Assembly (NCBI GenBank): GCA_036362985.1
Contig: JAYGXS010000003.1
Location: forward strand, 50,092,428-50,156,427
Direction: 5' to 3'
Length of the DNA: 64,000 bases
From: Ligula intestinalis
Lineage: Eukaryota > Platyhelminthes > Cestoda > Diphyllobothriidea > Diphyllobothriidae
How positions within the stretch are numbered: position 1 is the first letter of the stretch; every line of letters starts with the position of its first letter. The notes under the pieces were generated by a model. The model had not been told where the DNA came from, did not search any database, and saw only the letters and a program-made list of their open reading frames with translations. The position numbers and the translations under genes were made by a program. Below are positions 45,925-55,578 of the stretch, in pieces.

Positions 45925-46324
45925 NNNNNNNNNNNNNNNNNNNNNNNNNNNNNNNNNNNNNNNNNNNNNNNNNNNNNNNNNNNNNNNNNNNNNNNNNNNN
46001 NNNNNNNNNNNNNNNNNNNNNNNNNNNNNNNNNNNNNNNNNNNNNNNNNNNNNNNNNNNNNNNNNNNNNNNNNNNNNNNNNNNNNNNNNNNNNNNNNNNN
46101 NNNNNNNNNNNNNNNNNNNNNNNNNNNNNNNNNNNNNNNNNNNNNNNNNNNNNNNNNNNNNNNNNNNNNNNNNNNNNNNNNNNNNNNNNNNNNNNNNNNN
46201 NNNNNNNNNNNNNNNNNNNNNNNNNNNNNNNNNNNNNNNNNNNNNNNNNNNNNNNNNNNNNNNNNNNNNNNNNNNNNNNNNNNNNNNNNNNNNNNNNNNN
46301 NNNNNNNNNNNNNNNNNNNNNNNN
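45925..46324. other. assembly gap of 400 N
   Basis: Exactly 400 unknown bases between inverted tRNA-like arms. Long reading frames across it are artefacts of the Ns. Confidence 0.98.
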
Positions 46325-46380
46325 GGTTCAAATCCCGCCAAACGCCTAGAGTTTTTCACACTTGGGTCAACTCAAATTAA
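46325..46380 (+). repeat. right tRNA-like arm of the palindrome
   Basis: Reads GGTTCAAATCCCGCCAAACG then CCTAGAGTTTTTCACACTTG, the reverse complement of the left arm. A TATGTTGGGTAACTC block at 46400-46416 also echoes TATGTTGGGTAATTTG at 45855-45870 in direct orientation. Confidence 0.7.
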
Positions 46381-49155
46381 GCAAATCTGCCAAACCAACT
46401 TAATATGTTGGGTAACTCAGTAAATGATGCGCGATCCTAGAGTAATTACTTTGGAGAATCCTGCTTCGTGTTAACTCTAGTGATAAATGTGAGTATTTTG
46501 ACTGAACTTAATAAACTTTAGGGGAACCATGTTATAATATTAAAAAACGAGTCTACAAGCACGTAAGCATTGTGGTAGGAGGTGAGCCGGTAAGACTCAT
46601 TTTCTTCTGCTGGCTGAACGATGTTAGAAAATCAGATTGCGAAGCGTAAGCTGGCCGTTAAGAAATCTGGCGAGTCCGTGGATGTAGGATGCTGCCAGCG
46701 ATGGCAAACTCCTCGCAGTACAAACACTTTAAAATTGCTTGCGCTTTAAACTAGCGCCTTTGCTAGCTGTATGGTTAATCAGTCAAGTTGTAATCTATTG
46801 AACGAGCGAAATTATGTAAAACCTGTGGATGAAAAACTTAGTAGTAAATACATAGCGAGGCAACAGCGAGTAGTTGTGAAAAAGTCGAGATAATTTCTTT
46901 AGCGTCCCATCAGGAGATAAGCGGATGATTAACACTCACATGTGCAACCGGATTTATCGATTTTTCTGCGATTAGTGATGAAGAGATGGCAACCTCGTCT
47001 AACATAGGAGCTTAGTCAATTCGTACGGATTCGAGGCACTTAGGATCTCGGGACATAGCAAGAGTCATAATATGAGTATGAGATAGCCCTGCGAATCGGC
47101 ACCGGAAATCTGATTTCAGTGGAAGATGTGGGGCGTTTTGCTTGGCTCTGGTACAGCTTGTCCCTATCAAAAAATCTACACCATCATTCTCACTCCTCAG
47201 GTGAGTTCCTTAGTTTGTAAGTCCAGACATATCCTGTCTGCTGGTGGACCTTTGTGGTTCCTTCCACCCCAAGAAAGCTGTGTCACACAGTCAAGCTTGA
47301 CAAAAATTGGTAATCCACAGGCTTCCCGAGTGGGGCCTTTGCCGTGCAATTGTGACGCTGGCAAATCGATATGCCTGCTCGCTCGTCAGCGGTAAGAGAC
47401 GCACGCCCACGCAGGAGGACTAAAAGTAATTATAGGTGCCCCTTTTTGCCGACACAATTTCTGTGCGCAGTGCCCATAGTTTTGCTGAAAAGATTGCTGT
47501 CAGAAAGGTTTATTCAAATAAAAAAGTACGTGAAAAGTACGAGACGATATGCACACATGGTGACAGGAGAGGTGGGCTTAACTTCTAAAAGATAGGCACT
47601 ACCGGCAAAAAACGAAACGATTAAAACAGCTGTGGATCTGATTGGTGTCATACTTTACCTTAGTTAATAAGCGGATTTAATTGCTCTGGAACTGATGGCA
47701 AAAGTTGCGATTTGGCGCAATGCAACGGCACATAAGAGCCGCCTTCGCACTCTAGCGTTTTCTAGCGAAACCTTAATTTTATTATTTCGTACAATTACCG
47801 CCCCTCAACCCTTCCCAAGTTCATATGAAGCCGACCTCATTGTGTTTTTTGTTTTATGTTTATTAGAAAAAAATTAATGATGCCACTCTGCGCGTGCTGC
47901 CTGTCCGACGAATGCGGTAGAATTCGGGACTGACAGAATAGGTCTGGCATGAGTTCTGAATGAAAGATATATATTAAGGCACAACTATTTCAAACAACCA
48001 GTCTTCTCCAAAGTGGAGTCAGGTTTTGTCTACCGTTTTCCAGGGACATCTTCAGGCGCCTGATAAATACAGCTTCTAGTTCATACACATCTACTTTGCC
48101 GACCTTGTTTCAGAGGGCGTATACCGCTATTGTGTAATTGTTTAGAAATGTTTCCCTTTAATGCGTTTGTTTCCCGTTAGACAGTTCCGTGTTCACGTGT
48201 GCGGTAATTGCGCTAGTCAGTCAGTATTCAACTATAAGATGGTACCCTAGCCGTCGATTTTTCTGCCGTGTTTGTAGCATGCAGTTGTGCATCTTCCAGA
48301 GTAATCGGAAGGTTTGGCGTCTACTAATAACTGGCCCCCCACCTTGCGGTTTCAGAAGCTAGTTGTTGTTTTGAGTCTTCTTGAGCCGCACCCCCAAGGC
48401 TTTCAAGAACTGAAGAGTGTTTGAAATATGATGCGATGACACAAATGCTTCATAAGTACTAGTCACAATTTTCGAGGCCCTTTTAAATACTGATACCCAA
48501 CGAGTCATCTTACCGAAAATCCTTGGAAAAATATGTTAGCGACGTGAATTTGTTGTTTTGAAGCGTTTTCCAGTATTTTTTTACGGGCGAACAAGGGAGG
48601 ACACAACTGCCAATTTTTTAGTTGCTCACTATGGCATTTTTGTCAACTTCATTGACCTGGCCTGATAAAGAGCTAATTAAAAATTTAGTGTCTTTCTCGA
48701 CAATATCCATGGCTCTGGTTTGACTAAAGGTCACAGGTGAGATGGTTTTCAGTGGCATCGTCACACTGGTATTCTGAAACTTCATTCTTTCACCAAAAAC
48801 CTCCGTTTATGGGCGAACTGGTTGAGGGCTTATCCGCCTTCCTGTCTGCGTGTTGCTAAAAGACGGTAAACAGGTCATAATAGCTTGACACTAAAAGGCT
48901 GGCATCGCCACTGTAGTCGAGGCCAATCTGCCGGCGCCAGAAAACATATTTCACACCGGCAATTTAGTCAGTGATAGATAGAAAGATAGATAGAGAAATT
49001 TATTTTGAAGATAATATCTAAATTTTCAGCAAAAAATGGCTCCCTTCACGGAGAGCGAAAAATAAGGTAAATTAAGGGGTCCTAAAAGCTCAAGAGTGAA
49101 CGGTCAAAGATCAAAAAATACTCAAAGTAAGAAATCGACACGGTTACCACATCAG
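46381..49155. other. no gene recognised
   Basis: No supported exon or mobile-element protein. A CTGAAGATGTCCCTGGAAAA motif on the minus strand at about 48031-48056 resembles flanks of PLE-type repeats. A (GATA)-like run with TTTATTTTG near 48973-49005 appears to be the 3' tail of the LINE fragment that follows. Confidence 0.4.
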
Positions 49156-49700
49156 TTATGGTGGCATGTCAGCCTTCAGCTTCTCAATTTCCGTTTCTTC
49201 ACACGTAAGGAATCGGGCTAAGAATTGGAGAACCGGGTTCTGGTAGGCCGATGTGCGGCAGGACATATGACGGAAGCTTCGGCGCATTTTACGAGAGGAC
49301 TTCGTAGCCATTAGTTCAGAGTGGAGAGGGTGAGCGACCTCACTAAGAATACGGTCCACGAGATTCTTGACCGATTTGAAATGTGGCTGAATTATAAGGT
49401 CAGCTAAAAAAGCATAGAAATAACCGGCAGCTGAAGAGAGCATGTGGAGAATACTTTTAATAATAAGCAAGTCTTTCTTGAGTAATGCTGGAAAAGTAAC
49501 TGGAGAGCAATAAAGAATGAGAGAAAGGATACAGGCATCTATAAAACACCAGATGAGGGCTTGCGGGGTGCGATATGAACGTAGTCAAGAGACTGTAAAC
49601 TCGTCGAATGCCTGGAGAAACTTATTGGACAAACCGCGCAGTGGTGGAGTGATAGCAAGCCTTGATGACAGCCATGGTTTTCGCCGGTACATGGCTTAGC
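48965..49700 (-). mobile_element. LINE-6: 3' end fragment of another LINE family
   Basis: Minus strand near 49560-49480 reads CFIDACILSLILYCSPVTFP, then ALLKKDLLIIKSILHMLSSA (across 49470) and FKSVKNLVDRILSEVAHPLH. Next come ATKSSRKMRRSFRHMSCRTS and AYQNPVLQFLARFLTCEE before a stop near 49156. This is the RT C-terminal tail of a LINE (CRTxxYQNxxLPFLARxLT pattern). It is 5' truncated, with frame breaks above 49.5 kb. A TCTATCTATC-type run at about 48973-48995 forms the 3' tail. Confidence 0.68.
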
Positions 49701-50752
49701 TTCCTTGTCTGCTGTGGTGACTCGCGGTAAACGAACTCTAACGATGTAGAGATCTCAAGAAATCCGTCGACCACTGATTGCTAGTATGATTCAAAAATGT
49801 GCCGGCCGACTTAGTTTCATAGGTTATCGTTTTGCAGTCATGGGTATTTGTGCATGATTTAGGTAATACCGTTATAAAACTTTTGTACAATCAGTCAAAC
49901 GTTCCTCTCTCACGCACCTAGCCAGACAGCCAAGCAGTTCACCTACGCGTGCCACACACCCCGATCTGCGCATGGTTTTCCGAGACAAAAAGTAATCGAT
50001 TCGGATCTCATCTAGTTTAAACTCTCGTATGGGTCACATTAAGGAGTCAGTGCAGCTCGACTGTCCTTCCTAAGAATACGGAGTCATCCTTTCAGTTTCA
50101 GCCGCCCAAGTCACAATGTTAAGTTTAAAATTGCGTCGGTATTTATGTTGAAGAAATGCGCTGAGGTGCCGAGACAACAGAGTCGATCTCTCTCTCTCTC
50201 TGCCGGAGCACTAGTCTGCTGTTCAAGTGATTCACCCACCGGATACCGGAATGGGGCGCAAGTAGCTGACAAAGTGCGAGCCTGGATCTAATACACACTA
50301 GCTTGTGGATTTCATTATGGTATGCGCAGAATTCCTAACCCTAATTAATCCAACGCATTTCCCGATTTACTCACTGTATAGGGTCATCCTAGTCACAAGT
50401 ATACTGTCATCACTTGCAAATGACAAAATCAGGGTGCATGAGCTGCCTAACTCCGCAGCTTGCGCGCTTTGTCTTATCTCCCTTGTTGAAGACGGGCAAA
50501 GGTATGGTCCGACCAATCATCCTCAACAACTTCATCTTCCCATGCTTGCTTGCATTTTTACTATAGGACTTCCGTGATTGTGGCGTCTTGTTATGTAACC
50601 TCTGTAACGCGTTCGTGCTTTCTTCCTGGTGCATGATATTAAGTAGGCATTTCATGTACTTTTCTCTCGTATCACTGAACCCGGGTTGTGGAACACCTCG
50701 GTCCCCGTGGATTGCGTACCATAGTTAGTCATTTAAAGCATTTTTTCGGGTA
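49701..50752. other. no gene recognised
   Basis: A short (CT)n run lies near 50188-50201. Open frames are featureless. The right edge abuts the large inverted repeat. Confidence 0.4.
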
Positions 50753-51575
50753 CAACTTTAAAGCAAGCGAAAACAGCAGAATTTATTTGTACAAATGAAT
50801 TTAGGGAGAGTTTGTCAACTGCTTCCTCTCTTAGCATAAGATAACAATTGAAGACACAGCACTTTGAATTTTCATAGAATGAGTGATCGCAAGGTCATTT
50901 CTAACGCGGTGAATAGTCAATAATAATGTCATCTTTAAACTTTGGAAGGAAAAGTAGAGACGGGACTTAACAAAAAATAAAAGCTTGATTAAATGTGGGT
51001 ATGCAATTATCAGGGTAGTTGGAGATAAGCTACATGGTCTAACTGCTTACATAGGTTGGATTTCTGCCGTATATACGCTGCTTCCATGTAGCGCACGGTC
51101 CGATTTGTTCGTGCACAGGCAGTTGGCGATCAGAGCCTATGAGCACTTGCTAATTGGCTTTTTAGACAAGAAAATAAGGTACCACGGTCCTTTGTTACAA
51201 AAACCTGCTATACAGTGGTCACTCTGTTGAGTTCAATACATCTGTACGAGTTCTTGTTCGTGCACGAAGAGATCGGACCTTGCGCTACATTGAAGCAGTC
51301 TACATATGGCGGGAAAAACCCGACCTATGTAAGCAGTTAGACCATATGGCTGATCTCTGCCCTGGTAACTTCATGCCCACATTTAATCAGCATTTTATTT
51401 TTTCTCAAATTCCTTTCCCTCATATAAAGGGGACATTATTATTGATTCTGTGAAAATTCAAAATGCTGTGTTCTCCAATTGCTATCTTATTCACGCAAAG
51501 AGAAGAAGCAGTTTACAACCTTTCCCGAAATGTATTTGTGCAAATAGACTCTATTGTTTTCGCTTGCTTTAACTA
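50753..51575. mobile_element. large foldback element, arms of about 330 bp
   Basis: The left arm (about 50753-51125) and right arm (about 51245-51575) are imperfect reverse complements. Landmarks: TTTAAAGCAAGCGAAAAC at the outer left against its complement GTTTTCGCTTGCTTTAA at the outer right; ATGGTCTAACTGCTTACATA (51033-51052) against the right arm near 51343; TGTAGCGCA with GGTCCGAT near the inner ends. The left arm holds an extra insertion of about 36 bp near 50880. The spacer is about 120 bp with no coding sequence. It is probably a non-autonomous foldback DNA element or MITE. Confidence 0.72.
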
Positions 51576-52733
51576 GTTCGTTTTGGTTTCCTGCGCCTTC
51601 TGAGTCCATGTAGATCCCAAATAGGCGCATGGACTGTTTGCCTGATGTGGTCTCTATCGTTTTGGCTCTAAAACCAAAGTGTGGCTACTAAGTCCACTTA
51701 ATTGTACTTAATGGTCGCCATATCACATTGCCGTCATCGGGCTTTGTGGTATTTTGTAAGGCAGTTGACGTGCAGGACAGAGGCCGTAGTGGGGTCTATC
51801 CCAAATACATCAGATGTAAGTTAGGAGGACATCTTTGTTAAAAAAAGAACTTAATATTGAGGCTGTGTTCATCTAATACATCGGTTGCACAGTTGTCACC
51901 CCGAGCATCAGCTGGCGTCACATCAGCTTGAGTACCAAAGTAGGATTTTCTGGTGCGTTTCGGTTGCACACACCGATGGCTGAATGAGAAAGAAGGGTTG
52001 TCGAGAAGCTGACCAATTTGTTTATTGTCCTGAAATTTCGAGTTCTTGCGGTAGCCCATCGTCAGAGATAAAAGCGTCCCCCGAAAGAGCCCCCAAAGCT
52101 TACGACAATAAACAAATTGATCCGGTGCTCAAAAACCCTTCTTCCTCATTCATGCAAATACCTCGAACGCGAACGTCCATTCAAACTGATGATTCTCCGT
52201 TAACAACGAACTTATTGATGTCCATTGTAGCATTGGGCCTCAGAAAAATCAATTGCCTTAACCTTAACATGCCATACCTAACAATATTAATTTTTATACG
52301 GACAGATCCGTGTGCCGTCCTCTGACTGGGCTGCAATGCTCTTCGAGACTTTCTTCTCTGAACGGTCGCAAGTTTAGTTGTAAGCCTGTCAGATTTCGTT
52401 CTTAATCTCGTGAGAGTACTGATCAGTGGAAATACAGCCGAACCCATGCTCTGCAGAGTTCGGTCCGAAGGGAATCCACGTTCTCCGTCTTTATTTAGAC
52501 AGAGAACGTTCGAAGAGCGCTCCGACTTTTCTGTAGATGAGGCTCAATTTTTTACGTTTTCTTAATACATGCAGAAATTCTCGTTTCCTTTTGTTTATTT
52601 CTCAGTAACTGCAAGCTCCCTTGATTTTTTTAAGGCTGTCATCGACAGACTCTTTTTGAATCTTTGAAGGTGTGGAAGTAATACTGGGCAATAGTTCCGT
52701 TGGACTGTGACTTCCACTGGAAAGACTTCCGGC
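51576..52733. other. no gene recognised; two facing repeat ends
   Basis: Minus-strand ACTCGAAATTTCAGGACAAT AAACAAATTGG (about 52008-52042) and a related GACAATAAACAAATTGATCC at 52104-52123 (+) face each other. Both belong to the dispersed AATAAAC-type repeat. Nothing else was seen before the small gene at 52734. Confidence 0.45.
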
Positions 52734-52979
52734 ATGTCAGCTGTTCGTGAGTACCTCCTCCGCACCGTACCCCTTGTGGGATCACTTTTGCTTGCGGCGT
52801 ACTGTCTGGCCTACAGCAGAGATTATGTCTACCGTAGAAAAGGCACTCCGACTTTCGTAGAGGACCCGAACGATGCTGAGTTATACAGTTTCTACCAAAA
52901 AACCATTAAATCTCGCGACTTGAGTGCCTGGGAAAACAAGCGCGTCTACAGAGAGTGGGAAGCCAAACAATCCAAGTGA
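52734..52979 (+). CDS. small single-pass membrane protein, 81 aa
   Basis: The frame reads MSAVREYLLRTVPLVGSLLL, then AAYCLAYSRDYVYRRKGTPT, then FVEDPNDAELYSFYQKTIKS and WENKRVYREWEAKQSK before TGA. I chose the ATG at 52734: the frame is open nine codons further up, but only from a GTG. Residues about 11-26 (TVPLVGSLLLAAYCLA) form one membrane segment. The rest is charged, with a predicted helical, Tyr-rich tail. Size and layout resemble small accessory subunits of respiratory-chain complexes, but I cannot name a family. It may be a single-exon gene or a retained exon. It does not belong to any retroelement seen here. Confidence 0.5.
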   Translation: MSAVREYLLRTVPLVGSLLLAAYCLAYSRDYVYRRKGTPTFVEDPNDAELYSFYQKTIKSRDLSAWENKRVYREWEAKQSK

Positions 52980-53199
52980 CCGCGTCGGCAACACTTCACA
53001 CTTCTGTGTTACGTCAACTGCAAGGATAGATATGTTGCATCCGGTATCTTCGTATTTTAAACTTCTTTTTTTTACTGCAGAATCACGGTTATGTTGACAT
53101 ATTGTCGCACCGTTTGATATATAATATTTTGAAAAATAAACAAGTATCTTCTATCAATTTCTTCCCGGTAGTACCTTCTTGAGCATATTTGCGACTCAG

Positions 53200-53203
<4 letters not shown>

Positions 53204-53276
<73 letters not shown>
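53204..53276. repeat. (TA)n microsatellite
   Basis: About 72 bases of pure TA dinucleotide repeat, directly abutting the hammerhead-bearing repeat on its right. Confidence 0.97.
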
Positions 53277-53278
<2 letters not shown>

Positions 53279-53520
53279 TAAGGGGGTATGACAGCGTCTG
53301 GGGGTAACCTGATACAGAACTGTTTCGGGCTTATTAGCCTTCATCAGCCAAGCATAACCCTGAACACCAGCTGGTCGGACAACACAAACAAACGCACTTA
53401 CAGACGGCGCAGTTGGTCCACCACTGGTGTCTATCAGATGGGTCATAAGCACTTCATTGAACCGCAGTTCATCAGCGCCTCGCCACCTGCCATTTGCTGT
53501 CACTGCTAATCGGGTATATA
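53277..53520 (-). mobile_element. hammerhead-bearing retroelement end beside PLE copy 2
   Basis: A minus-strand segment between the (TA)n run and PLE copy 2 holds a full hammerhead (53301-53360) but no tRNA-like box B. Its edge CAGTAAGGGGGTATGA (53276-53291) recurs as CAGTAAGGGGGGTATGA at 53644-53660. That suggests a terminal repeat of about 370 bp, such as the pseudo-LTRs flanking Penelope-like elements. Confidence 0.5.
53301..53360 (-). ncRNA. type I hammerhead ribozyme, PLE-associated
   Basis: On the minus strand: outer GGG (53360-53358), TTATG loop, stem I strand CTTGG (53352-53348), CTGATGA (53347-53341). Then stem II GGCT/AGCC with AATA loop inside an A-C mismatch, GAAA, stem III ACAG/CTGT with a two-base TT turn, cleavage-site A at 53313, stem I strand TCAGG (53312-53308, two G-U pairs) and outer CCC. 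Core bases are intact. Short stem III and the T(A)TG internal loop match the SINE hammerheads. Confidence 0.72.
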
Positions 53521-53534
53521 TTCACTCAGGAATG

Positions 53535-53700
53535 TGCGAACACCGATCGAATAGGCTTCCAAACTAAACAAAGTTCATGTGGTGGTCAGAGGTCCCCAAC
53601 GGGTGACCGCCTGCCAGGCCGATTCCGGCCAAGTTATCATAGCAGTAAGGGGGGTATGAAATGAACTTTGTTTAGTTCGGAAGCCTATTCGATCGGTGTT
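53535..53700. repeat. inverted repeat left of PLE copy 2
   Basis: CGAACACCGATCGAATAGGC (from 53538) continues as TTCC, then AAACTAAACAAAGTTCAT to about 53579. The sequence from 53658 to 53700 is its reverse complement, with one or two mismatches. The spacer is about 80 bp. The right arm runs straight into the inverted RT segment of PLE copy 2. Confidence 0.85.
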
Positions 53701-54640
53701 CGTAGGGTAGGCTACGAAAGGTTGCTGGCCTTTGTTTTTGCTCCTCCTCGTTCTTCGTGTGTCTTTGGTACAGGCATTTGTTTACGAAGCTACGCGGGTA
53801 TCCGTTAGTGCGAAACAGATGCCAAAGGGTTAGCCGCTCTTCTAGCTTCTTGCTCTCCGTGCTGCAGTGTGTTTGGATGCGGCGAAAGAGCGCGGGACGC
53901 AACTGCGTTTATGCGAGCTGGGATGATTGCTGTTGTAGTGCAGAATCTTTTCCGTGTTTGTCGCTTTACGAAAAACGCCAGTCTGGAGCGTTCCGTCTGC
54001 CTGTCTTGATATCTGGACATCAAGAGATGGGAGCTTTGCGTCCTCTTCTTCTTCCATCGTGAACTGAATCTTTGGAACGATCGAGTTCAGTTCTCTTTTA
54101 CAGTTATCTTTAGCGTGTCGGTGTAGGATGACAAAGGTGTCGTCTACGTAGCGCATCCAGAATTTCGGCTTGTAGGACTGAAATACCCGAGTTTCCAGTT
54201 CTTGCAAGACCGCCTCCGCTAGGTGGCCGGAGATGGGTGATCCCATCGGTGCTCCCTGGATTTGCTCATAAACGCAGTCGTTGAAAGTGAAGTATGTGCT
54301 TAGGCAGTACCCCAGTAGTTCCATGACGTGTTTCTTTTTGAAGGGCGTTTCCTCTTCGTCGTACCTTCTATCCAGTAGCTCGCTGACTACTCTCATCGCC
54401 AGTTCTTTAGGGATGGATGTGAATAGTGAGACAACGTCAAAGGACACCAGTATGTCGTCGGGAGCTATTGTGACGCCTTGGAGGTTTTCCAGGAAATGTG
54501 TTGACGAAACGACTGTGTACTCGGAACCTGCTGTCAGTTTCTTCAAAATTTGGCAAGCCATTTCGCCAGTCCATAGGTAGGCGTGCCTTTCAGTGCTACG
54601 ATGGGTCTTAGAGGAACATTGGCAACCTTTCGTAGCCTAC
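53701..54640 (-). pseudogene. PLE copy 2, inverted RT segment
   Basis: Minus strand, from right to left: VPLRPIVALKGTPTYGLAKW (about 54629-54570) in one frame, then after a shift MACQILKKLTAGSEYTVVSS (54561 on), DILVSFDVVSLFTSIPKELA, QIQGAPMGSPISGHLAEAVL and the RT active site FWMRYVDDTFVI (near 54140). A further shift near 53890 leads into RRIQTHCSTESKKLEERLTL and ends ATFRSLPY (near 53715). This is the complete RT core of a PLE, broken by two or three shifts. It is a different subfamily from copy 1. It points away from its own endonuclease. Confidence 0.88.
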
Positions 54641-55134
54641 CCTACGTGAAGAACGTCTCCGAGGCCATTGAGCGCGTGCTCAGACCGCTTAATGTGGGCG
54701 TGGGACACCGGCCAGAAGCTACTATCCGTCGCTTAGTAATGCAACCCAAAGGCCGATTAGCACCGGCAGATACGTCGGGTATTGTTTACCGCGTCAACTG
54801 TCTAGACTGTCGGGCCAACTACTGCGGCATGACGGACAAACGACTGAGAACCCGCATGCACGAGCATTCTTTAGCCGTAGACAGAATGGAGGGACACTCG
54901 CACATCGCCATGCACTGTCTAGAAAACGAGCATTGGTTCGACTTTGATGGTGCCCAGGTCATAGGCCGAGCCGACAGCAAACTGGCGAGGGAAGTTATTG
55001 AGGCCTGGAAAACGGACAGCAACTCAATCAACAGAAGTATAGACCTCCCCAAGCCATATGATGCCGCACGGTTGAACATGCGCACGAGAAGAGGTCCAAT
55101 AAGACGAGGGGACGGTGGACCAACCAGCAGCTAG
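54620..55134 (+). pseudogene. PLE copy 2, GIY-YIG endonuclease segment
   Basis: Plus strand: ATFRSLPYVKNVSEAIERVL (from about 54625), VMQPKGRLAPADTSGIVYRV, then NCLDCRANYCGMTDKRLRTR, MHEHSLAVDRMEGHSHIAMH, KLAREVIEAWKTDSNSINRS. It carries the GIY-YIG elements: GIVY, YCG in place of YIG, an Arg in RLRTR, HEH, the catalytic-type Glu in EVIEAW and Asn in SIN. The CxxC pair (NCLDC) fits the Zn-binding feature of PLE nucleases. Open to the stop at 55134. It shares about 24 bp (ATFRSLPY coding) with the end of the inverted RT segment, which marks the inversion junction. Confidence 0.85.
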
Positions 55135-55183
55135 CAGTAAGCCCCTATTTCAACTCATGTTCTTGACCCAAATGTCTATCTCC

Positions 55184-55256
55184 GATGATGTGCTCGAGCA
55201 TGAGTGCGAAAGCTCAGACGAATAAACATTCTCCCCCAGAGATCGCCTTACCTTAT
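55184..55256 (+). repeat. 70-bp direct repeat, left copy
   Basis: GATGTGCTCGAGCATGAGTG, then CGAAAGCTCAGACGAATAAA and a GAGATCGCCTTACCTTAT end. Nearly identical to 55771-55845. It is a divergent member of the dispersed CGAAACGT/AATAAA repeat. Confidence 0.85.
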
Positions 55257-55530
55257 ACATATATATATGAGAAGAAGAGGCGATCACGGGAATCATGGTT
55301 TTACTTTCCTGACGTTTCAAAAGCGTACAGGCTTCCGTCATTAGTGTTTTAGGCATTACCGGCACAAACATTGGGACTTGCATGATACGTATTTCGACCG
55401 TATTAGGTCTCATCAGATGCAGATACCCATCTCCAGTGTACCCGCGGAAATTGTTGCCACACCCGAGATTTGAACCCGCGTCACTCTGGTCAGGGGCGAA
55501 CGCCCTAAACCCTGAGCTATCGGGCTCGAT
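55257..55530 (-). mobile_element. SINE copy D, tRNA-headed with hammerhead
   Basis: Minus strand from 55527: GAGCCCGATAGCTCAGGGTT (box A-like), then GACGCGGGTTCAAATCTCGG (box B), a TGTGGCAACAATTTCCGCGG linker, GATGGGTATC, and a hammerhead (55372-55429). The tail holds TTTTGAAACGTCAGGAAAGT, GATCGCCTCTTCTTC and a (TA)n end near 55257-55270. The head folds like a tRNA in layout, although the acceptor stem was not checked. The tail module is the same as the dispersed CGAAACGT repeat, which links the two families. Confidence 0.75.
55372..55429 (-). ncRNA. type I hammerhead ribozyme in SINE copy D
   Basis: This is the cleanest copy. Minus strand order: outer TGGG (55429-55426), TATC loop, stem I strand TGCAT (55421-55417), CTGATGA (55416-55410), and stem II GACC/GGTC flush with the core, with a TAATAC loop. 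Then GAAA (55395-55392), loop-less stem III palindrome ATACGTAT (55392-55385), cleavage-site C at 55384, stem I strand ATGCA (55383-55379), AGT loop and outer CCCA. Every stem is fully Watson-Crick and every core base fits the hammerhead consensus. Predicted cleavage is just after 55384 on the minus strand. Confidence 0.88.
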
Positions 55531-55578
55531 GTTTTGCCGGTGTAGTGTATATTCCTGATCTAACCTCAGCGAGACCGT

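Noticed and set aside
45742..46423. Long open frames across the gap
   Set aside because: They consist almost entirely of unknown bases.
53072..53503. Minus-strand frame through the (TA)n run encoding poly-Ile-Tyr
   Set aside because: It is made by the microsatellite and the hammerhead-bearing repeat; not a protein gene.
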